DNA of 26,182 bases, taken from the NCBI GenBank assembly GCA_949287345.1, contig CASEGD010000014.1:1-26182 (forward strand), read 5' to 3'. The notes under the pieces were generated by a model. The model had not been told where the DNA came from. It searched no databases and saw only the letters and a program-made list of their open reading frames with translations. A program made the position numbers and the translations under genes. Below, in pieces: positions 1-8,927 of this stretch; position 1 is the stretch's first letter, and every line of letters starts with the position of its first letter. This stretch comes from an uncultured Phascolarctobacterium sp. Its GTDB lineage: Bacteria; Bacillota; Negativicutes; Acidaminococcales; Acidaminococcaceae.

Positions 1-102
1 GGGCACGTCATCTGGGGTTTGACGGCGCGTATTCTGCACGGATTTTTAAACAGGTTTGCCGCACAGCTTAAAGCGGCGTTAGAGGGGGAAGCATCTTGCT
101 GA
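1..102 (+). CDS. NUDIX hydrolase (CoA pyrophosphatase-like), C-terminal fragment
   Basis: An open frame runs from the first base to a TGA at 100-102 and gives about 33 residues. They contain H-V-I-W-G-L-T-A-R-I-L followed by an amphipathic tail. This matches the C-terminal end of NUDIX hydrolases of the CoA-pyrophosphatase type, where a W-G-x-T-A-R-(I/M)-L segment is common. The catalytic NUDIX box would lie upstream, outside the window. The stop overlaps the TTG start of the next gene by 7 bases, which suggests an operon. The fragment is short, so family membership is likely but the substrate is not known. Confidence 0.55.
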   Translation, partial: GHVIWGLTARILHGFLNRFAAQLKAALEGEASC

Positions 103-1573
103 CAGCGCATGTAAAAAAAATACTGGTGCTGGCGCTGATTTTAATTGCGGCGGCCAGCTACTGGTCTTATTCGTTTATCGACGGCGGCGATGACAGCCCG
201 CTGGATAATTTAACGCGTGAAGAACGCCTTGACTTGAAAAAGAACATTGTAGTGCTTGGCGTTGACGAGCGCCCTTCCGAAGAAGATACGGGGCGCAGCG
301 ATACGCTGTTTGTGGTGATGCTCGACACGGACGAGGACAATGTTTCGCTGCTTTCCGTGCCGCGCGATACGAGGGTAAAAATCCCCGGTTACGGCTGGGA
401 TAAAATCAACCATGCCTTTGCCTTCGGCGGGCACAAGCTGACGCAGGAAACCACGGAACAGCTGCTCGGCATCCGCATCAACAACTATGTTATGATTGAC
501 TTTACCGGTTTTAAAGGGCTGGTGGACGCTATCGGCGGCGTGGATATTGAAGTTGAAAAACCGATGAGCTATTACGATGAGTGGGACGGCTTTACCATTG
601 ACCTTGCGCCCGGCATGCAGCACATGGACGGCGACAAAGCCATTCAGTACGTGCGCTACCGCGACGAGGAGGGCGACATCGGCCGTATCCGCAGGCAGCA
701 GAAATTTTTGCGCGCCGTTTACGATAAGGTAACTTCCGTTGAGATTATTTCGCACCTGCCGGCGCTGGTAAAACAGGCCAACGACATGATTGACACCGAC
801 CTTTCCCTTGGCGACATGATGGATTTGGCACAGGCTATGCACGGCATGATGGAAAAACACGGCAAGCTGCAAACGGCAACGGTGCCCGGTCTGCCAGAAT
901 ACATCGACGGCATCAGCTACTGGATTCCCGATATCACCGATTTGCGCCAGCAGATGGCAGAAATGCAGGGCGCGCAGATGACCGACCGCTTCCGCCGCGG
1001 CGCAGAACGCATGGAAGCCGAATATGTGCGTAACCTTGAACGCGCCAAACAGGCGATTGAGGACGAGCTGAACGGCGTTGACAGCGACGAGGACGAAGAT
1101 AAGGACAAAAAGGCTGACGAAGATAAAGAGCAGGTAAAAGGCAGCAAAGAAGAAAAAGCTGAAAAGAAAGCTGTTAAAGAGAGCAAAAAAACCGACAGCC
1201 GCCGCAGCGCCAAACGCGCAGCACAGGAATTTGCCGGTGAACGCACCAAAGAACCTGCTAAAGAACCAGCCAAAGAAGCACCAGTTGTAAAAGAAACGCC
1301 CAAGCAGACTTACGGCGGCGTTATCCGCGTGGTTGTAATTGATTGCAGCGGCGACCCTGCCAAAGCAGCCAGCGCGCGTGAACGCCTTGCGGGCATGGGC
1401 ATGAGCGTAACGGACGGCGGCAGCGGCAATGCGCGCGAGGAAACGCTGATAGTTTCAACAACAACCAGCGGACCCGCCTGACGGAAGCGCCGTTTGTGCA
1501 TGGTATGAGCATCAGCCGCAATCCCGGTGCCGATTTTGACGGCATCGTTTACGTCGGCAAAGACTATAAATAA
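96..1573 (+). CDS. LytR-CpsA-Psr (LCP) family protein with LytR_C-like tail, frameshifted near its end
   Basis: LCP proteins are membrane-anchored phosphotransferases that attach glycopolymers to the cell wall. I start it at the TTG at 96, which has a GAGGGG ribosome site about 8 bases upstream. Residues 8-25 form one membrane helix. The LCP domain spans about 50-205, with G-R-S-D-T, S-V-P-R-D-T-R, K-I-N-H-A and the R-x-R-D-E-E-G-D-I-G-R-I-R-R-Q-Q block that holds the catalytic arginines. A Lys/Glu-rich linker follows (about 330-400), then a LytR_C-like domain. The frame stops at 1481, inside that last domain. One base further along, the next frame continues with a good LytR_C ending (A-D-F-D-G-I-V-Y-V-G-K-D-Y-K) to TAA at 1571-1573. 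A single T missing from the T run at 1453-1455 would explain the break. The enzymatic domain is intact. Confidence 0.85.
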
Positions 1574-1679
1574 GCAAAACTGTTTCATAAGCAACAAAAA
1601 TTAAAAGTTTTTTATAATTACCCCTTGCTAATTACTGATAAAGATGTTATACTTAAATTATCAAATAGCCCCTCATTTG

Positions 1680-1705
1680 GCCCTTCTCGTAAGGGCTTTT
1701 TTTTT
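1680..1705 (+). terminator. Rho-independent terminator after the LCP gene
   Basis: A 6-bp stem GCCCTT/AAGGGC (1680-1685 with 1691-1696) has a 5-base loop and is followed by nine T residues (1697-1705). It ends the LCP transcript before phnX. Confidence 0.85.
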
Positions 1706-1767
1706 GCGTATTTTTGGGTAACTCTGCAATTTTACGCGGATTTTAAAAACGCTTAAACTGTATTTGC

Positions 1768-1796
1768 TTGTTTGCGCCGCACGCCTGAGCTATGAT
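1768..1796 (+). promoter_or_regulatory. Probable sigma-A promoter of phnX
   Basis: TTGTTT (1768-1773) and TATGAT (1791-1796) are separated by 17 bases. The -10 box matches consensus at 5 of 6 positions and the -35 box is weak. It lies just after the previous terminator and 36 bases before the phnX ATG. Confidence 0.5.
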
Positions 1797-1832
1797 AAAA
1801 CGGTACAAACCCTTACAAAGGAGCAATAACCA

Positions 1833-2633
1833 ATGACTGAAAAACAGCAGATTAAATTAGTAGTATTCGACTGGGCGGGCACAACGACGGATTTCGGTTC
1901 GCAGGCGCCGGTTGACGTGTTTGACAGAACCTTCCGCCAGAAAGGCCTGGTATTTACCAAAGATGAAATCAACGCACCGATGGGCATGGAAAAGAAAGCG
2001 CACATTACCAGCATGCTCAGCACTGAAAGAGGGCGGCAGCTTTGGCAGGAAACTTACAGCCGCAGCTGGAACGAGGACGACATCGAAGAAGTTTACCAGT
2101 GCTTTGAAGCAAACCTGCGCACCGTTGTTGCCGAATACGCCAAACTCATCCCCGGCGTGAAGGAGACCGTTGATAAATTGAGGGAAATGGGACTTAAAAT
2201 CGGTTCTACCACCGGTTACACCGCCGAGATTATGCAGTATGTGCTGCCGGTTGCCAAAGAGCAGGGCTACGAACCGGATTGCTGTGTAACGCCGGACGTT
2301 ACCGAATACAGCCGCCCAACACCGTTTATGGTGTTTGAGTGCATGCGCCGGTTAAATGTGTTCCCGCCGAAGCTGGTTGTTAAAGCAGGCGATACCGTAA
2401 TGGATATTCTGGAAGGCAAAAACGCAGGCGCGTGGTCTGTCGGCATTATTAAAGGCAGCAGCGTGGTTGGTTTAAGTGAAGCCGAATATAATGCATTGAG
2501 TGAAGCAGAACGTAAAGAGCTGCACGAAAAAGCAAGAAAGATTTACATGGAAGCCGGTGCCGATTATGTAATTGAAGACATTACAGAACTGCCGGAAGTA
2601 ATCGCAAAAATCAACGCCGAACTTGTAAAATAA
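1833..2633 (+). CDS. phnX: Phosphonoacetaldehyde hydrolase (phosphonatase)
   Basis: It hydrolyses phosphonoacetaldehyde to acetaldehyde and phosphate, the last step of 2-aminoethylphosphonate breakdown, in the cytosol with Mg2+. It is a HAD-superfamily enzyme of 266 aa, the usual length. The nucleophile motif F-D-W-A-G-T-T is at 12-18, with Asp13 as the nucleophile. The cap motif P-M-G-M-E-K places Lys54 where the Schiff-base lysine of the Bacillus cereus enzyme lies (K53 there). The late motif K-A-G-D-T-V-M-D-I and the segment N-A-G-A-W-S-V-G are typical of PhnX. The ATG follows an AAGGAG site. The gene has its own promoter and terminator, and ychF separates it from the transporter and phnW genes. 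Confidence 0.95.
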   Translation: MTEKQQIKLVVFDWAGTTTDFGSQAPVDVFDRTFRQKGLVFTKDEINAPMGMEKKAHITSMLSTERGRQLWQETYSRSWNEDDIEEVYQCFEANLRTVVAEYAKLIPGVKETVDKLREMGLKIGSTTGYTAEIMQYVLPVAKEQGYEPDCCVTPDVTEYSRPTPFMVFECMRRLNVFPPKLVVKAGDTVMDILEGKNAGAWSVGIIKGSSVVGLSEAEYNALSEAERKELHEKARKIYMEAGADYVIEDITELPEVIAKINAELVK

Positions 2634-2660
2634 AATTTAACATCGCAAATTTACAACAAA

Positions 2661-2693
2661 AAGCCCCGAAGGATTTTCCTTTGGGGCTTTTTT
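2661..2693 (+). terminator. Rho-independent terminator after phnX
   Basis: A 13-bp stem (2661-2673 with 2677-2689, one G-T pair), a 3-base TTT loop and a T run to 2693 lie 27 bases after the phnX stop. Confidence 0.9.
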
Positions 2694-2704
2694 ATCGCTT
2701 TCTT

Positions 2705-2733
2705 TTGCTTTTTAGCGGTAATTATTGTAAAAT
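2705..2733 (+). promoter_or_regulatory. Possible promoter of ychF
   Basis: TTGCTT (2705-2710) and TAAAAT (2728-2733) have a 17-base spacer, just after the phnX terminator and 39 bases before the ychF start. The region is AT-rich, so other placements are possible. Confidence 0.4.
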
Positions 2734-2772
2734 AATAAAATAGTAAGATTGAAAACCTAAGGAGCGATAGAT

Positions 2773-3879
2773 GTGAGTACAAATTTAGAAGTAGGTATTG
2801 TAGGCCTGCCTAACGTAGGCAAAAGCACGCTGTTTAATGCTATTACCAAGGCCGGAGCGGAAGCGGCCAATTACCCGTTCTGCACCATTGAGCCGAACGT
2901 CGGCGTTGTAGATGTGCCGGATGCGCGTCTTAACGTGCTTGGCGAAATGTTCAAATCCAAAAAAATCGTGCCTGCCGCCATGCGCTTTGTCGATATCGCA
3001 GGGCTTGTAAAAGGCGCGTCCAAGGGCGAAGGCCTCGGCAATAAATTCCTTGCGCATATCCGCGAGGTTGACGCCGTTGCGCAGGTTGTCCGCTGCTTTG
3101 AAGACGGCAATATTACGCACGTGGAAGGCAGCATTAACCCGCTGCGCGATATTGAAATTATCAATACCGAATTGTGCCTTGCCGATATGGAAACAGTGGA
3201 AAAACGCCAGGAACGCCTTGTTAAGCTGTTAAAAACCGGTGATAAAAAAGTGCCGGTGGAAAAAGCTGTTCTTGATAAGGTTATGGAGGGCCTGGGTGAA
3301 GCCGTTCCGGCACGCCGTCTTGGGCTGACTGATGAAGAAAAGGAATTTTTGACGGAGCTGCACTTACTCACAATGAAACCGGTGCTGTATGTTGCCAACG
3401 TAGCTGAAGACGAAGTGGCAACGCCGGAGGCAAACGAGCATGTGCAGGCAGTTATGAAATACGCCGCTGAAGAAGGCGCGGAAACCATTACCGTATCCGC
3501 TAAAATGGAATCGGAAATTGCCGAACTGCCCGACGACGAAGCCAAAGAGTTTTTGGAAATGGCAGGGCTTGAAGAAACCGGCCTTGACCGTTTAATCAAA
3601 GCGGGCTTTAAGCTTTTGGGCCTGATGACCTATTTAACCGCGGGCGAAACGGAAAGCCGCGCATGGACGATTAAGCAGGGCACCAAAGCACCGCAGGCGG
3701 CAGGCAAAATCCACAGCGATTTTGAACGCGGATTTATCCGTGCCGAGATTGTATCCTACGACGACCTTGTGGCTTGCGGCAGCAAGGCGGCGGCACGCGA
3801 CAAAGGGCTTGTGCGCCTTGAAGGCAAGGACTACGTTATGCAGGACGGCGACGTGGTAGAATTCCGCTTTAACGTATAA
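2773..3879 (+). CDS. ychF: Redox-regulated ribosome-binding ATPase YchF (Obg family)
   Basis: YchF is a universally conserved P-loop ATPase that binds ribosomes and takes part in stress and translation control. The length of 368 aa is typical. The P-loop G-L-P-N-V-G-K-S is at 11-18. The G3 region V-D-I-A-G-L-V-K-G-A follows, and the N-V-A-E-D-E stretch stands in place of the usual N-K-x-D, the family hallmark that favours ATP over GTP. The C-terminal TGS domain begins near T-Y-L-T-A-G-E and ends at V-E-F-R-F-N-V. I chose the GTG at 2773 because it sits 8 bases after AAGGAG and gives the conserved N-terminus; the overlapping ATG at 2771 is out of frame. It is a housekeeping gene inserted between two AEP units. 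Confidence 0.95.
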   Translation: MSTNLEVGIVGLPNVGKSTLFNAITKAGAEAANYPFCTIEPNVGVVDVPDARLNVLGEMFKSKKIVPAAMRFVDIAGLVKGASKGEGLGNKFLAHIREVDAVAQVVRCFEDGNITHVEGSINPLRDIEIINTELCLADMETVEKRQERLVKLLKTGDKKVPVEKAVLDKVMEGLGEAVPARRLGLTDEEKEFLTELHLLTMKPVLYVANVAEDEVATPEANEHVQAVMKYAAEEGAETITVSAKMESEIAELPDDEAKEFLEMAGLEETGLDRLIKAGFKLLGLMTYLTAGETESRAWTIKQGTKAPQAAGKIHSDFERGFIRAEIVSYDDLVACGSKAAARDKGLVRLEGKDYVMQDGDVVEFRFNV

Positions 3880-3898
3880 ACAATTTAAAACAAATTAT

Positions 3899-3934
3899 AA
3901 GCAGACAGTGTTTATTGCACTGCCTGCTTTTTTT
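3899..3934 (+). terminator. Rho-independent terminator after ychF (repeat family member 1)
   Basis: GCAG-A-CAGTG (3901-3910) pairs with CACTG-C-CTGC (3918-3927) around one A/C mismatch. The loop has 7 bases and seven T residues follow. Its sequence resembles the terminators at 8656 and 12011. Confidence 0.9.
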
Positions 3935-4024
3935 ATTTTCGGTAAAGGTTTATTAAGCTTTTGTTGCATTTTTGTTAGTAATGTAAAACCTCTGCAAAGT
4001 ATGGTTAAAAAGCTGTAAATGCCC

Positions 4025-4053
4025 TTGCAGCGCGGTTTTTGCTTGGTTACAAT
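4025..4053 (+). promoter_or_regulatory. Probable promoter of the AEP transport operon
   Basis: TTGCAG (4025-4030) and TACAAT (4048-4053) are 17 bases apart, followed by a 55-base leader and a strong GGAGG site before the ATPase gene. I saw no Pho-box-like direct repeat. Confidence 0.45.
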
Positions 4054-4108
4054 AGTGGGGAAGACGCAAAGTTATAACAGTTTTAAGCAGATTACGGAGG
4101 ATTGAAAA

Positions 4109-4885
4109 ATGCTGCAATTACAGGATATCCACAAATCGTATGACGGCAAGGTCATCCTTGACGGTATTTCGCTGGATATTAACGACGGCGAAATAGTTTC
4201 TATTTTAGGGCCTTCCGGCAGCGGCAAAACTACTTTGTTGAACGCTATTCTGGGGCTGACGGAAATTGACGGCGGCCGCATTGTTTTTGACGGTAAGGAT
4301 TTAACGGGCGTGCCGATGAAGGACCGCGGCTTTAATATTGTGTTTCAGGATTACGCGCTGTTCCCTAACCTGAACGCTTATGAAAACATCATCTACGGGC
4401 TGCGCAACAAGCCCAATATCTCCACGCCGGACGAAGTAAAAGAGCTGATTGAGCTTCTGGGCTTGAAGGAACATTTAAATAAACGCATTGACCAGCTTAG
4501 CGGCGGGCAGAAGCAAAGGGTGGCGCTGGCACGCACGCTGGTGATGAAGCCGAAAATCCTGCTGCTGGACGAGCCTTTAAGCGCTCTGGACGGCGTTATT
4601 AAAGAGTCCATTAAAGAACGCATCCAGCTGATTGCCAAGCAGTACCATTTAACGACCATCATCGTTACGCACGACCCGGAAGAAGCGCTGACCCTGTCCG
4701 ATAAGGTGCTGATTATCAACGAAGGGCAAATTTCCCAGTACGACCGGCCGCACGTTATCGTCAACGCGCCGCGCACCCAGTTTGTCGAAAACTTTATTCT
4801 TTCGCAGCTGCGCATTAAGCGCGATAATATTTTCCGCCTTTTCGGCGATAATATGCCGGCCGCCATTGCAGGGGTTGCAAGATGA
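4109..4885 (+). CDS. phnT: 2-Aminoethylphosphonate ABC transporter, ATP-binding protein
   Basis: This is the ATPase subunit that powers uptake through the permease encoded next. Walker A G-P-S-G-S-G-K-T is at 34-41, the Q-loop Gln at 80, the signature L-S-G-G-Q at 130-134, Walker B I-L-L-L-D-E-P at 150-156 and the H-loop His at 188. The length of 258 aa is at the short end because the C-terminal TOBE-type extension of many spermidine/iron-type ATPases is absent. The ATG follows ACGGAGG. Its last four bases overlap the permease start (ATGA). The AEP substrate is inferred from phnW in the same operon and phnX nearby. The ATPase sequence alone would also fit an iron or polyamine importer. Confidence 0.85.
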   Translation: MLQLQDIHKSYDGKVILDGISLDINDGEIVSILGPSGSGKTTLLNAILGLTEIDGGRIVFDGKDLTGVPMKDRGFNIVFQDYALFPNLNAYENIIYGLRNKPNISTPDEVKELIELLGLKEHLNKRIDQLSGGQKQRVALARTLVMKPKILLLDEPLSALDGVIKESIKERIQLIAKQYHLTTIIVTHDPEEALTLSDKVLIINEGQISQYDRPHVIVNAPRTQFVENFILSQLRIKRDNIFRLFGDNMPAAIAGVAR

Positions 4886-6526
4886 ACAGAAAAAGTTTTG
4901 AACTGAAATTCTGCTTCTGGTTTGTCTGCATTGCCTTCGCCTTCTTTTTGGGCGTGCCGCTGGCAAATCTGGCTTATAAATCGCTGCAAAGCGGCAATGC
5001 GATAGGCCTTGCTAATTACAGCCGTATTTTAACGGACGCAACTTTTATCGAAGCGTTCCGCAACAGCTTTGTAATATCCGCGCTGGAGGCGGCGATAACC
5101 GTTGTTGTTGCCTTTATGCTGGCTTACGGGCTGCAAGCTCATCATCATGATGCCGATGTTCCTGCCTTCCATTACTTACGGTTTTGCCGTTATTTACTCT
5201 TTCGGCAAGCAGGGGCTGATAACAAAACTTATTGGCGAGCAGCTGTTCCCGATTTACGGTTTCTGGGGACTGCTCATCTCCTACATTGTGTACACCCTGC
5301 CGCCGGCGTTCCTTGTTTTGTACAATGCCTTTTTCTATATTGATAAGAACTTCATCACGGTTTCCAAAATCATGGGCGACAGCCCGCTGCGTACCTTCTT
5401 GATGACGAGCGTGCGCCCGCTTTTGGGCAGCCTGATGGCGGCGTTCATTCTGTCGTTCTTCCTCAGCTTTACGGATTTCGGTATTCCGGTTTCCATCGGC
5501 GGCGAATACGAGGTAATTGCCGTTGAGCTGTACATGAAGATGATGGGTGCGCTGCCCGATTTTGAAAGCGGCAGTGTAATCGCCATGGCGATGCTGGTAC
5601 CTTCCATCATCAGCGTAATGCTGCTGCGTTATATGGAGAAATTTAACTTCCGTTACAACAAAATCAGCCGTTACGAAGTGCAGCGCTCTTTTGTGCGCGA
5701 CGGCGCATTCAGCCTGTTTTTTGCGGCGGTGACGCTGCTGTTTGTTTCGGTTTTCGCCATTATGTTCATTGTGCCGTTTGTAAAAAGCTGGCCGTATCAG
5801 CCGGTGTTCACGCTTGATACCTTAAAGCGCGTGTTCAGCGACAGCGCACTGGTTGACGTTTACGCCAACTCGCTGATGGTGGCGGGCATAACGGCGGTAC
5901 TGGGCACGGTTTTGTGCTACGCGGCGGCCATGGTTAATGCGCGCAGCGATTTAAACAAATACTGCAAAATTATCATGGATGTTATCGCCATGGTTACCAA
6001 TACGGTGCCGGGCATGGTGCTGGGTGTTGCGTTCATCTTCATCTTCTCCGGCACGCCGCTGCAAAGCACGTTTGCCATTTTGATTATCGCCAACATCCTG
6101 CACTTTTTTACCACGCCGTATTTAATGATAAAATCGTCGCTTTCCAAAATGAATGAAAGCTGGGAAACGACGGGCCTTTTAATGGGCGATACCTGGCTGA
6201 AAACGGTTATCAAAGTAGTAATCCCCAACTCGCGGGCAACCATCTGCCAGATGCTGAGCTACTTTTTCGTTAACGCTATGGTAACAATCAGCGCCATTGT
6301 TTTTCTGGCAGGCGCGCGGACGATGGTTATTACCACCAAAATCAAAGAGCTGCAATACTTTGAAAAGTTTGACGCTGTCTTTGTACTGTCGCTTTTAATC
6401 TTCTTTACCAACGTGGTGGCAAAAACCTTCTTCGATATGCTTGCTGAACAGGAGGAAATCCCTCTGTATAAAAAAATCAAAAATCTATTCAAAGCAAAGG
6501 AGAACACCAATGAAAAATTTTGCTAA
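4882..6526 (+). pseudogene. 2-Aminoethylphosphonate ABC transporter permease, two fused MetI-type domains, frameshifted
   Basis: This is a double permease (about 548 aa, about 12 membrane helices) similar to fused FbpB-type permeases; it would do the work of PhnU plus PhnV. The first frame starts at the ATG at 4882 and reads correctly to A-F-M-L-A-Y-G-L-Q near 5140. The family sequence (L-I-I-M-M-P-M-F-L-P-S-I-T-Y-G-F) then continues in the next frame to TAA at 6524-6526. MetI proteins usually have about 8-10 more residues between these blocks than I see here. The lesion may therefore be a deletion of about 26 bases rather than a single-base slip. The rest, including both domain cores, is well preserved, so the damage is recent or a sequence error. 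It overlaps phnT by 4 bases and the binding-protein gene by 17. Confidence 0.8.
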
Positions 6527-7505
6527 ACTGATGAGCACCGCCCTGATGATAGGCTGCCTTGCCGTGGGCATTGCAGGCTGCGGCGGCAGCGAAACCAAAG
6601 AAGCTGCCAATGTAAAACAAACCGTAATTTACACCAACAGTGATGAAGAAGCACAGGTTGCCATGAAAACCGCCCTTGATAAAAACGGTTTTGAAGGCAA
6701 ATATATTATGCAGTCCTTTGGTACTTCCGAACTGGGCGGCAAACTTGCAGCCGAAGGCAAGAACATCGAAGCCAACGTAGTAACCATGACCAGCTACTAT
6801 CTGGACAGCGACCAGAAACAGCACCCCATGTTTGTAAAAATTGCCGACCCCGCTAAACCGCTTGTGCAGCACCCCGATTTTTATGTACCGGTGCTTGGCA
6901 ACTGCGGCGCGCTGTTTGTAAATACCGAAGAACTTAAAAAAGCAAACTTGCCGATGCCGAAAGCCATTAAAGACCTGGCTGACCCGATGTACAAAGGGCA
7001 TATCTCCGTGCCCGATATCACCGGTTCTTCCACCGCGTGGCTGATGACCCAGGCTGTGCTTAACGAATACGGCGACGAAGAAGGCGCCAAAATTATGAAA
7101 CAAATTGAAGCCAACGCTATGCCGCATCTTGAAAAATCCGGCTCCGGCCCGCTGAAAAAAATCCGCGCAGGCGAAGTTGCAGTAGGTTTTGGTTTGCGTC
7201 ATCAGGCTGTGGCCGATAAAGCCAAAGGCCTGCCCGTTGACTATGTTGACCCCGTGGAAGGCAACTTTATGCTGACCGAAGCCGTTGCCGTTATTGACAA
7301 AAACGCTGCGGAAAACGAACAGGCTATGAAAATTGCCGAATGCATTGCTAAAAACGCCCGCCCGGAACTTTTAAAAATTTACCCGGTAGCGCTGTTTGAA
7401 GGCGAAAAAATTGACGATGCTAACAAACCTGCCAACCCGAAAGTTTACAAAGAGCCCCTGACCGTTGAACTTTTGCAGAAACATCAGGAACTTATTAAAA
7501 AATAA
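6510..7505 (+). CDS. phnS: 2-Aminoethylphosphonate ABC transporter, substrate-binding lipoprotein
   Basis: This is the extracytoplasmic binding protein of the AEP importer, about 331 aa. I place the start at the ATG at 6510, with AAAGGAG about 7 bases upstream. It gives a lipoprotein signal peptide: M-K-N-F-A-K, a hydrophobic stretch, then a lipobox ending G-I-A-G-C, with Cys24 as the lipidated residue. An upstream in-frame start at 6441 lies inside the permease gene and would bury the signal. The mature part is the class seen in iron and phosphonate uptake (Y-T-N-S-D-E-E, S-V-P-D-I-T-G-S-S-T-A-W, G-S-G-P-L-K-K-I-R-A-G-E). The AEP substrate rests on the operon context. Confidence 0.85.
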   Translation: MKNFAKLMSTALMIGCLAVGIAGCGGSETKEAANVKQTVIYTNSDEEAQVAMKTALDKNGFEGKYIMQSFGTSELGGKLAAEGKNIEANVVTMTSYYLDSDQKQHPMFVKIADPAKPLVQHPDFYVPVLGNCGALFVNTEELKKANLPMPKAIKDLADPMYKGHISVPDITGSSTAWLMTQAVLNEYGDEEGAKIMKQIEANAMPHLEKSGSGPLKKIRAGEVAVGFGLRHQAVADKAKGLPVDYVDPVEGNFMLTEAVAVIDKNAAENEQAMKIAECIAKNARPELLKIYPVALFEGEKIDDANKPANPKVYKEPLTVELLQKHQELIKK

Positions 7506-7524
7506 TTTATAACAGGTGACCCAA

Positions 7525-8632
7525 ATGGACAAAAACACTTACAAACTTTTAACCCCCGGCCCTTTAACTACCACCGCAACCGTTAAGGAAGCCATGCAGA
7601 TTGACCGCTGCACCTGGGACGAAGACTACAAAAGCATGACGCAGGGCATCCGCAGCGGGCTGTTAAAGCTCGCCCATGCGGATAACGGCGCGCGCTTACA
7701 CTACCGTGCTGATGCAGGGCAGCGGCACTTTCGGCGTAGAAAGCGTGCTTTCAAGCGTTATCAGCAGTACGGACAAGGTGCTGGTGCTGCAAAACGGCGC
7801 TTACAGCAAGCGTATGGTGGAAATGTGCGATTACCACGGCATTAAATACGTGGTTTACGAAGAAGATTACGCGCATATCCCCGACTCGAAGATTGTGGAG
7901 GATGTTTTAAAAAGCGACGGTAACATTACCCACATCGCCATGGTACACAGCGAAACCACCAGCGGGCTTTTGAACGACATTGCTTCTATCGGCGCGCTGG
8001 CGCAAAAATACAACAAAAAGTTTATTGTTGACGCCATGAGCAGCTTCGGCGGCGTGGATATCAATGTGCCGCAGCTTGGCATTACCTACCTTGTAAGCAG
8101 CGCCAATAAATGCATTCAGGGCGTGCCGGGCTTCAGCTTTATCATTGCCAATATTGAAGATTTGAAAAAAACCAAAGGCCTTGCCCGCAGCCTGTCGCTG
8201 GATTTATACGCCCAGTGGGAAACCATGGAAAACGACGGCGGCAAATGGCGTTTTACATCGCCGACTCATGTTGTGGCGGCATTTGCACAGGCCATGCAGG
8301 AACTGGAAGCGGAAGGCGGCGTTACCGCAAGGAATGCACGCTATGCCGCTACCAACCGCGCCCTGCGCAAAGGCATGGAAGAACTTGGCTTTAAGGCCTA
8401 TATCGACGAAGCTCATCAGGGACCGATTATTACCACCTTCTTTTATCCGGCTGACTGCAAATTTACCTTTGCGGAGATGTACGCCTACTTAAAAGAACAC
8501 GGCTATGTAATCTACCCCGGCAAGCTGACCGACGCGGAAACCTTCCGCCTTGGCAACATCGGCGAAATCTATATGGACGACGTGGAAAAAATCCTTGCCA
8601 TTTTTAAAGAGTTTACAGGGTTGAAGAAGTAA
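7525..8632 (+). pseudogene. phnW: 2-Aminoethylphosphonate-pyruvate transaminase, frameshifted
   Basis: PhnW is a PLP aminotransferase that moves the AEP amino group to pyruvate, giving phosphonoacetaldehyde and alanine. The start is the ATG at 7525, five bases after AGGTGA. The first frame carries L-L-T-P-G-P-L-T-T-T and C-T-W-D-E-D-Y. After D-N-G-A-R (about 7692) the family sequence continues in the next frame with A-Y-T-T-V-L-M-Q-G-S-G-T-F. Loss of one GC unit from the GCGCGC run at 7687-7693 explains this exactly. The second frame then runs intact to TAA at 8632. It includes S-A-N-K-C-I-Q-G-V-P-G-F, whose lysine is the PLP-binding residue. The intact product would be about 369 aa, the normal length. 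Confidence 0.9.
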
Positions 8633-8655
8633 GAGGGAAATAAAAACAAAATTTT

Positions 8656-8690
8656 AAGCAGGTAGTGTTTATGGCACTACCTGCTTTTTT
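8656..8690 (+). terminator. Rho-independent terminator after phnW (repeat family member 2)
   Basis: A perfect 10-bp stem GCAGGTAGTG/CACTACCTGC (8658-8667 with 8675-8684), a 7-base loop and a run of six T residues. It is closely related to the hairpins at 3899 and 12011. Confidence 0.9.
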
Positions 8691-8747
8691 GTTTGGGCGT
8701 AAAAAATTTAAAACTGCATTTTAGCGCCGTCCAACTGACGCCGAACT

Positions 8748-8786
8748 AAAAATACCGCACTGTGCGCAGCGTAGTGCGGTATTTTT
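8748..8786. terminator. 14-bp hairpin, possible bidirectional terminator
   Basis: A perfect 14-bp inverted repeat (8748-8761 with 8773-8786) with an 11-base loop. One arm starts with five A and the other ends with five T, so it could terminate on either strand. There is already a terminator at 8656, so this may instead be part of the repeat element that follows. Confidence 0.6.
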
Positions 8787-8803
8787 GTGTCATGGCGAAC
8801 CTG

Positions 8804-8854
8804 CCCCCACCGGGAGGAAAAGTTCAGCGGAGTGAACTTTTGCTTGCGGGGGGG
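8804..8854. repeat. Compound inverted repeat (REP/MITE-like?)
   Basis: An inner 9-bp stem AAAAGTTCA/TGAACTTTT (8818-8826 with 8833-8841) lies inside outer C5 (8804-8808) and G7 (8848-8854) tracts that can pair. It is non-coding and sits between the phn operon and the HTH gene. The shape suits a dispersed palindromic element, but I see no second copy in this window. Confidence 0.4.
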
Positions 8855-8927
8855 AGATGGTCTGGTAAAATAATTATATATAATGCGGCGTATATTTTAA
8901 TATTATCAATTAAAGGTGTGGTGACGT

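Noticed and set aside
2871-3599. A 242-aa open frame on the minus strand inside ychF
   Set aside because: It is rich in Ser/Arg as expected from the antisense of a coding frame, has no ribosome site, and ychF is certain on the plus strand.
5100-5160. Programmed frameshift in the AEP permease
   Set aside because: No slippery heptamer or stimulating structure is visible, and residues expected in the domain are missing, which fits a deletion.
7685-7695. Phase-variable repeat in phnW
   Set aside because: The GC run has only about three units, too short for efficient slippage; a sequence error or simple mutation is more likely.
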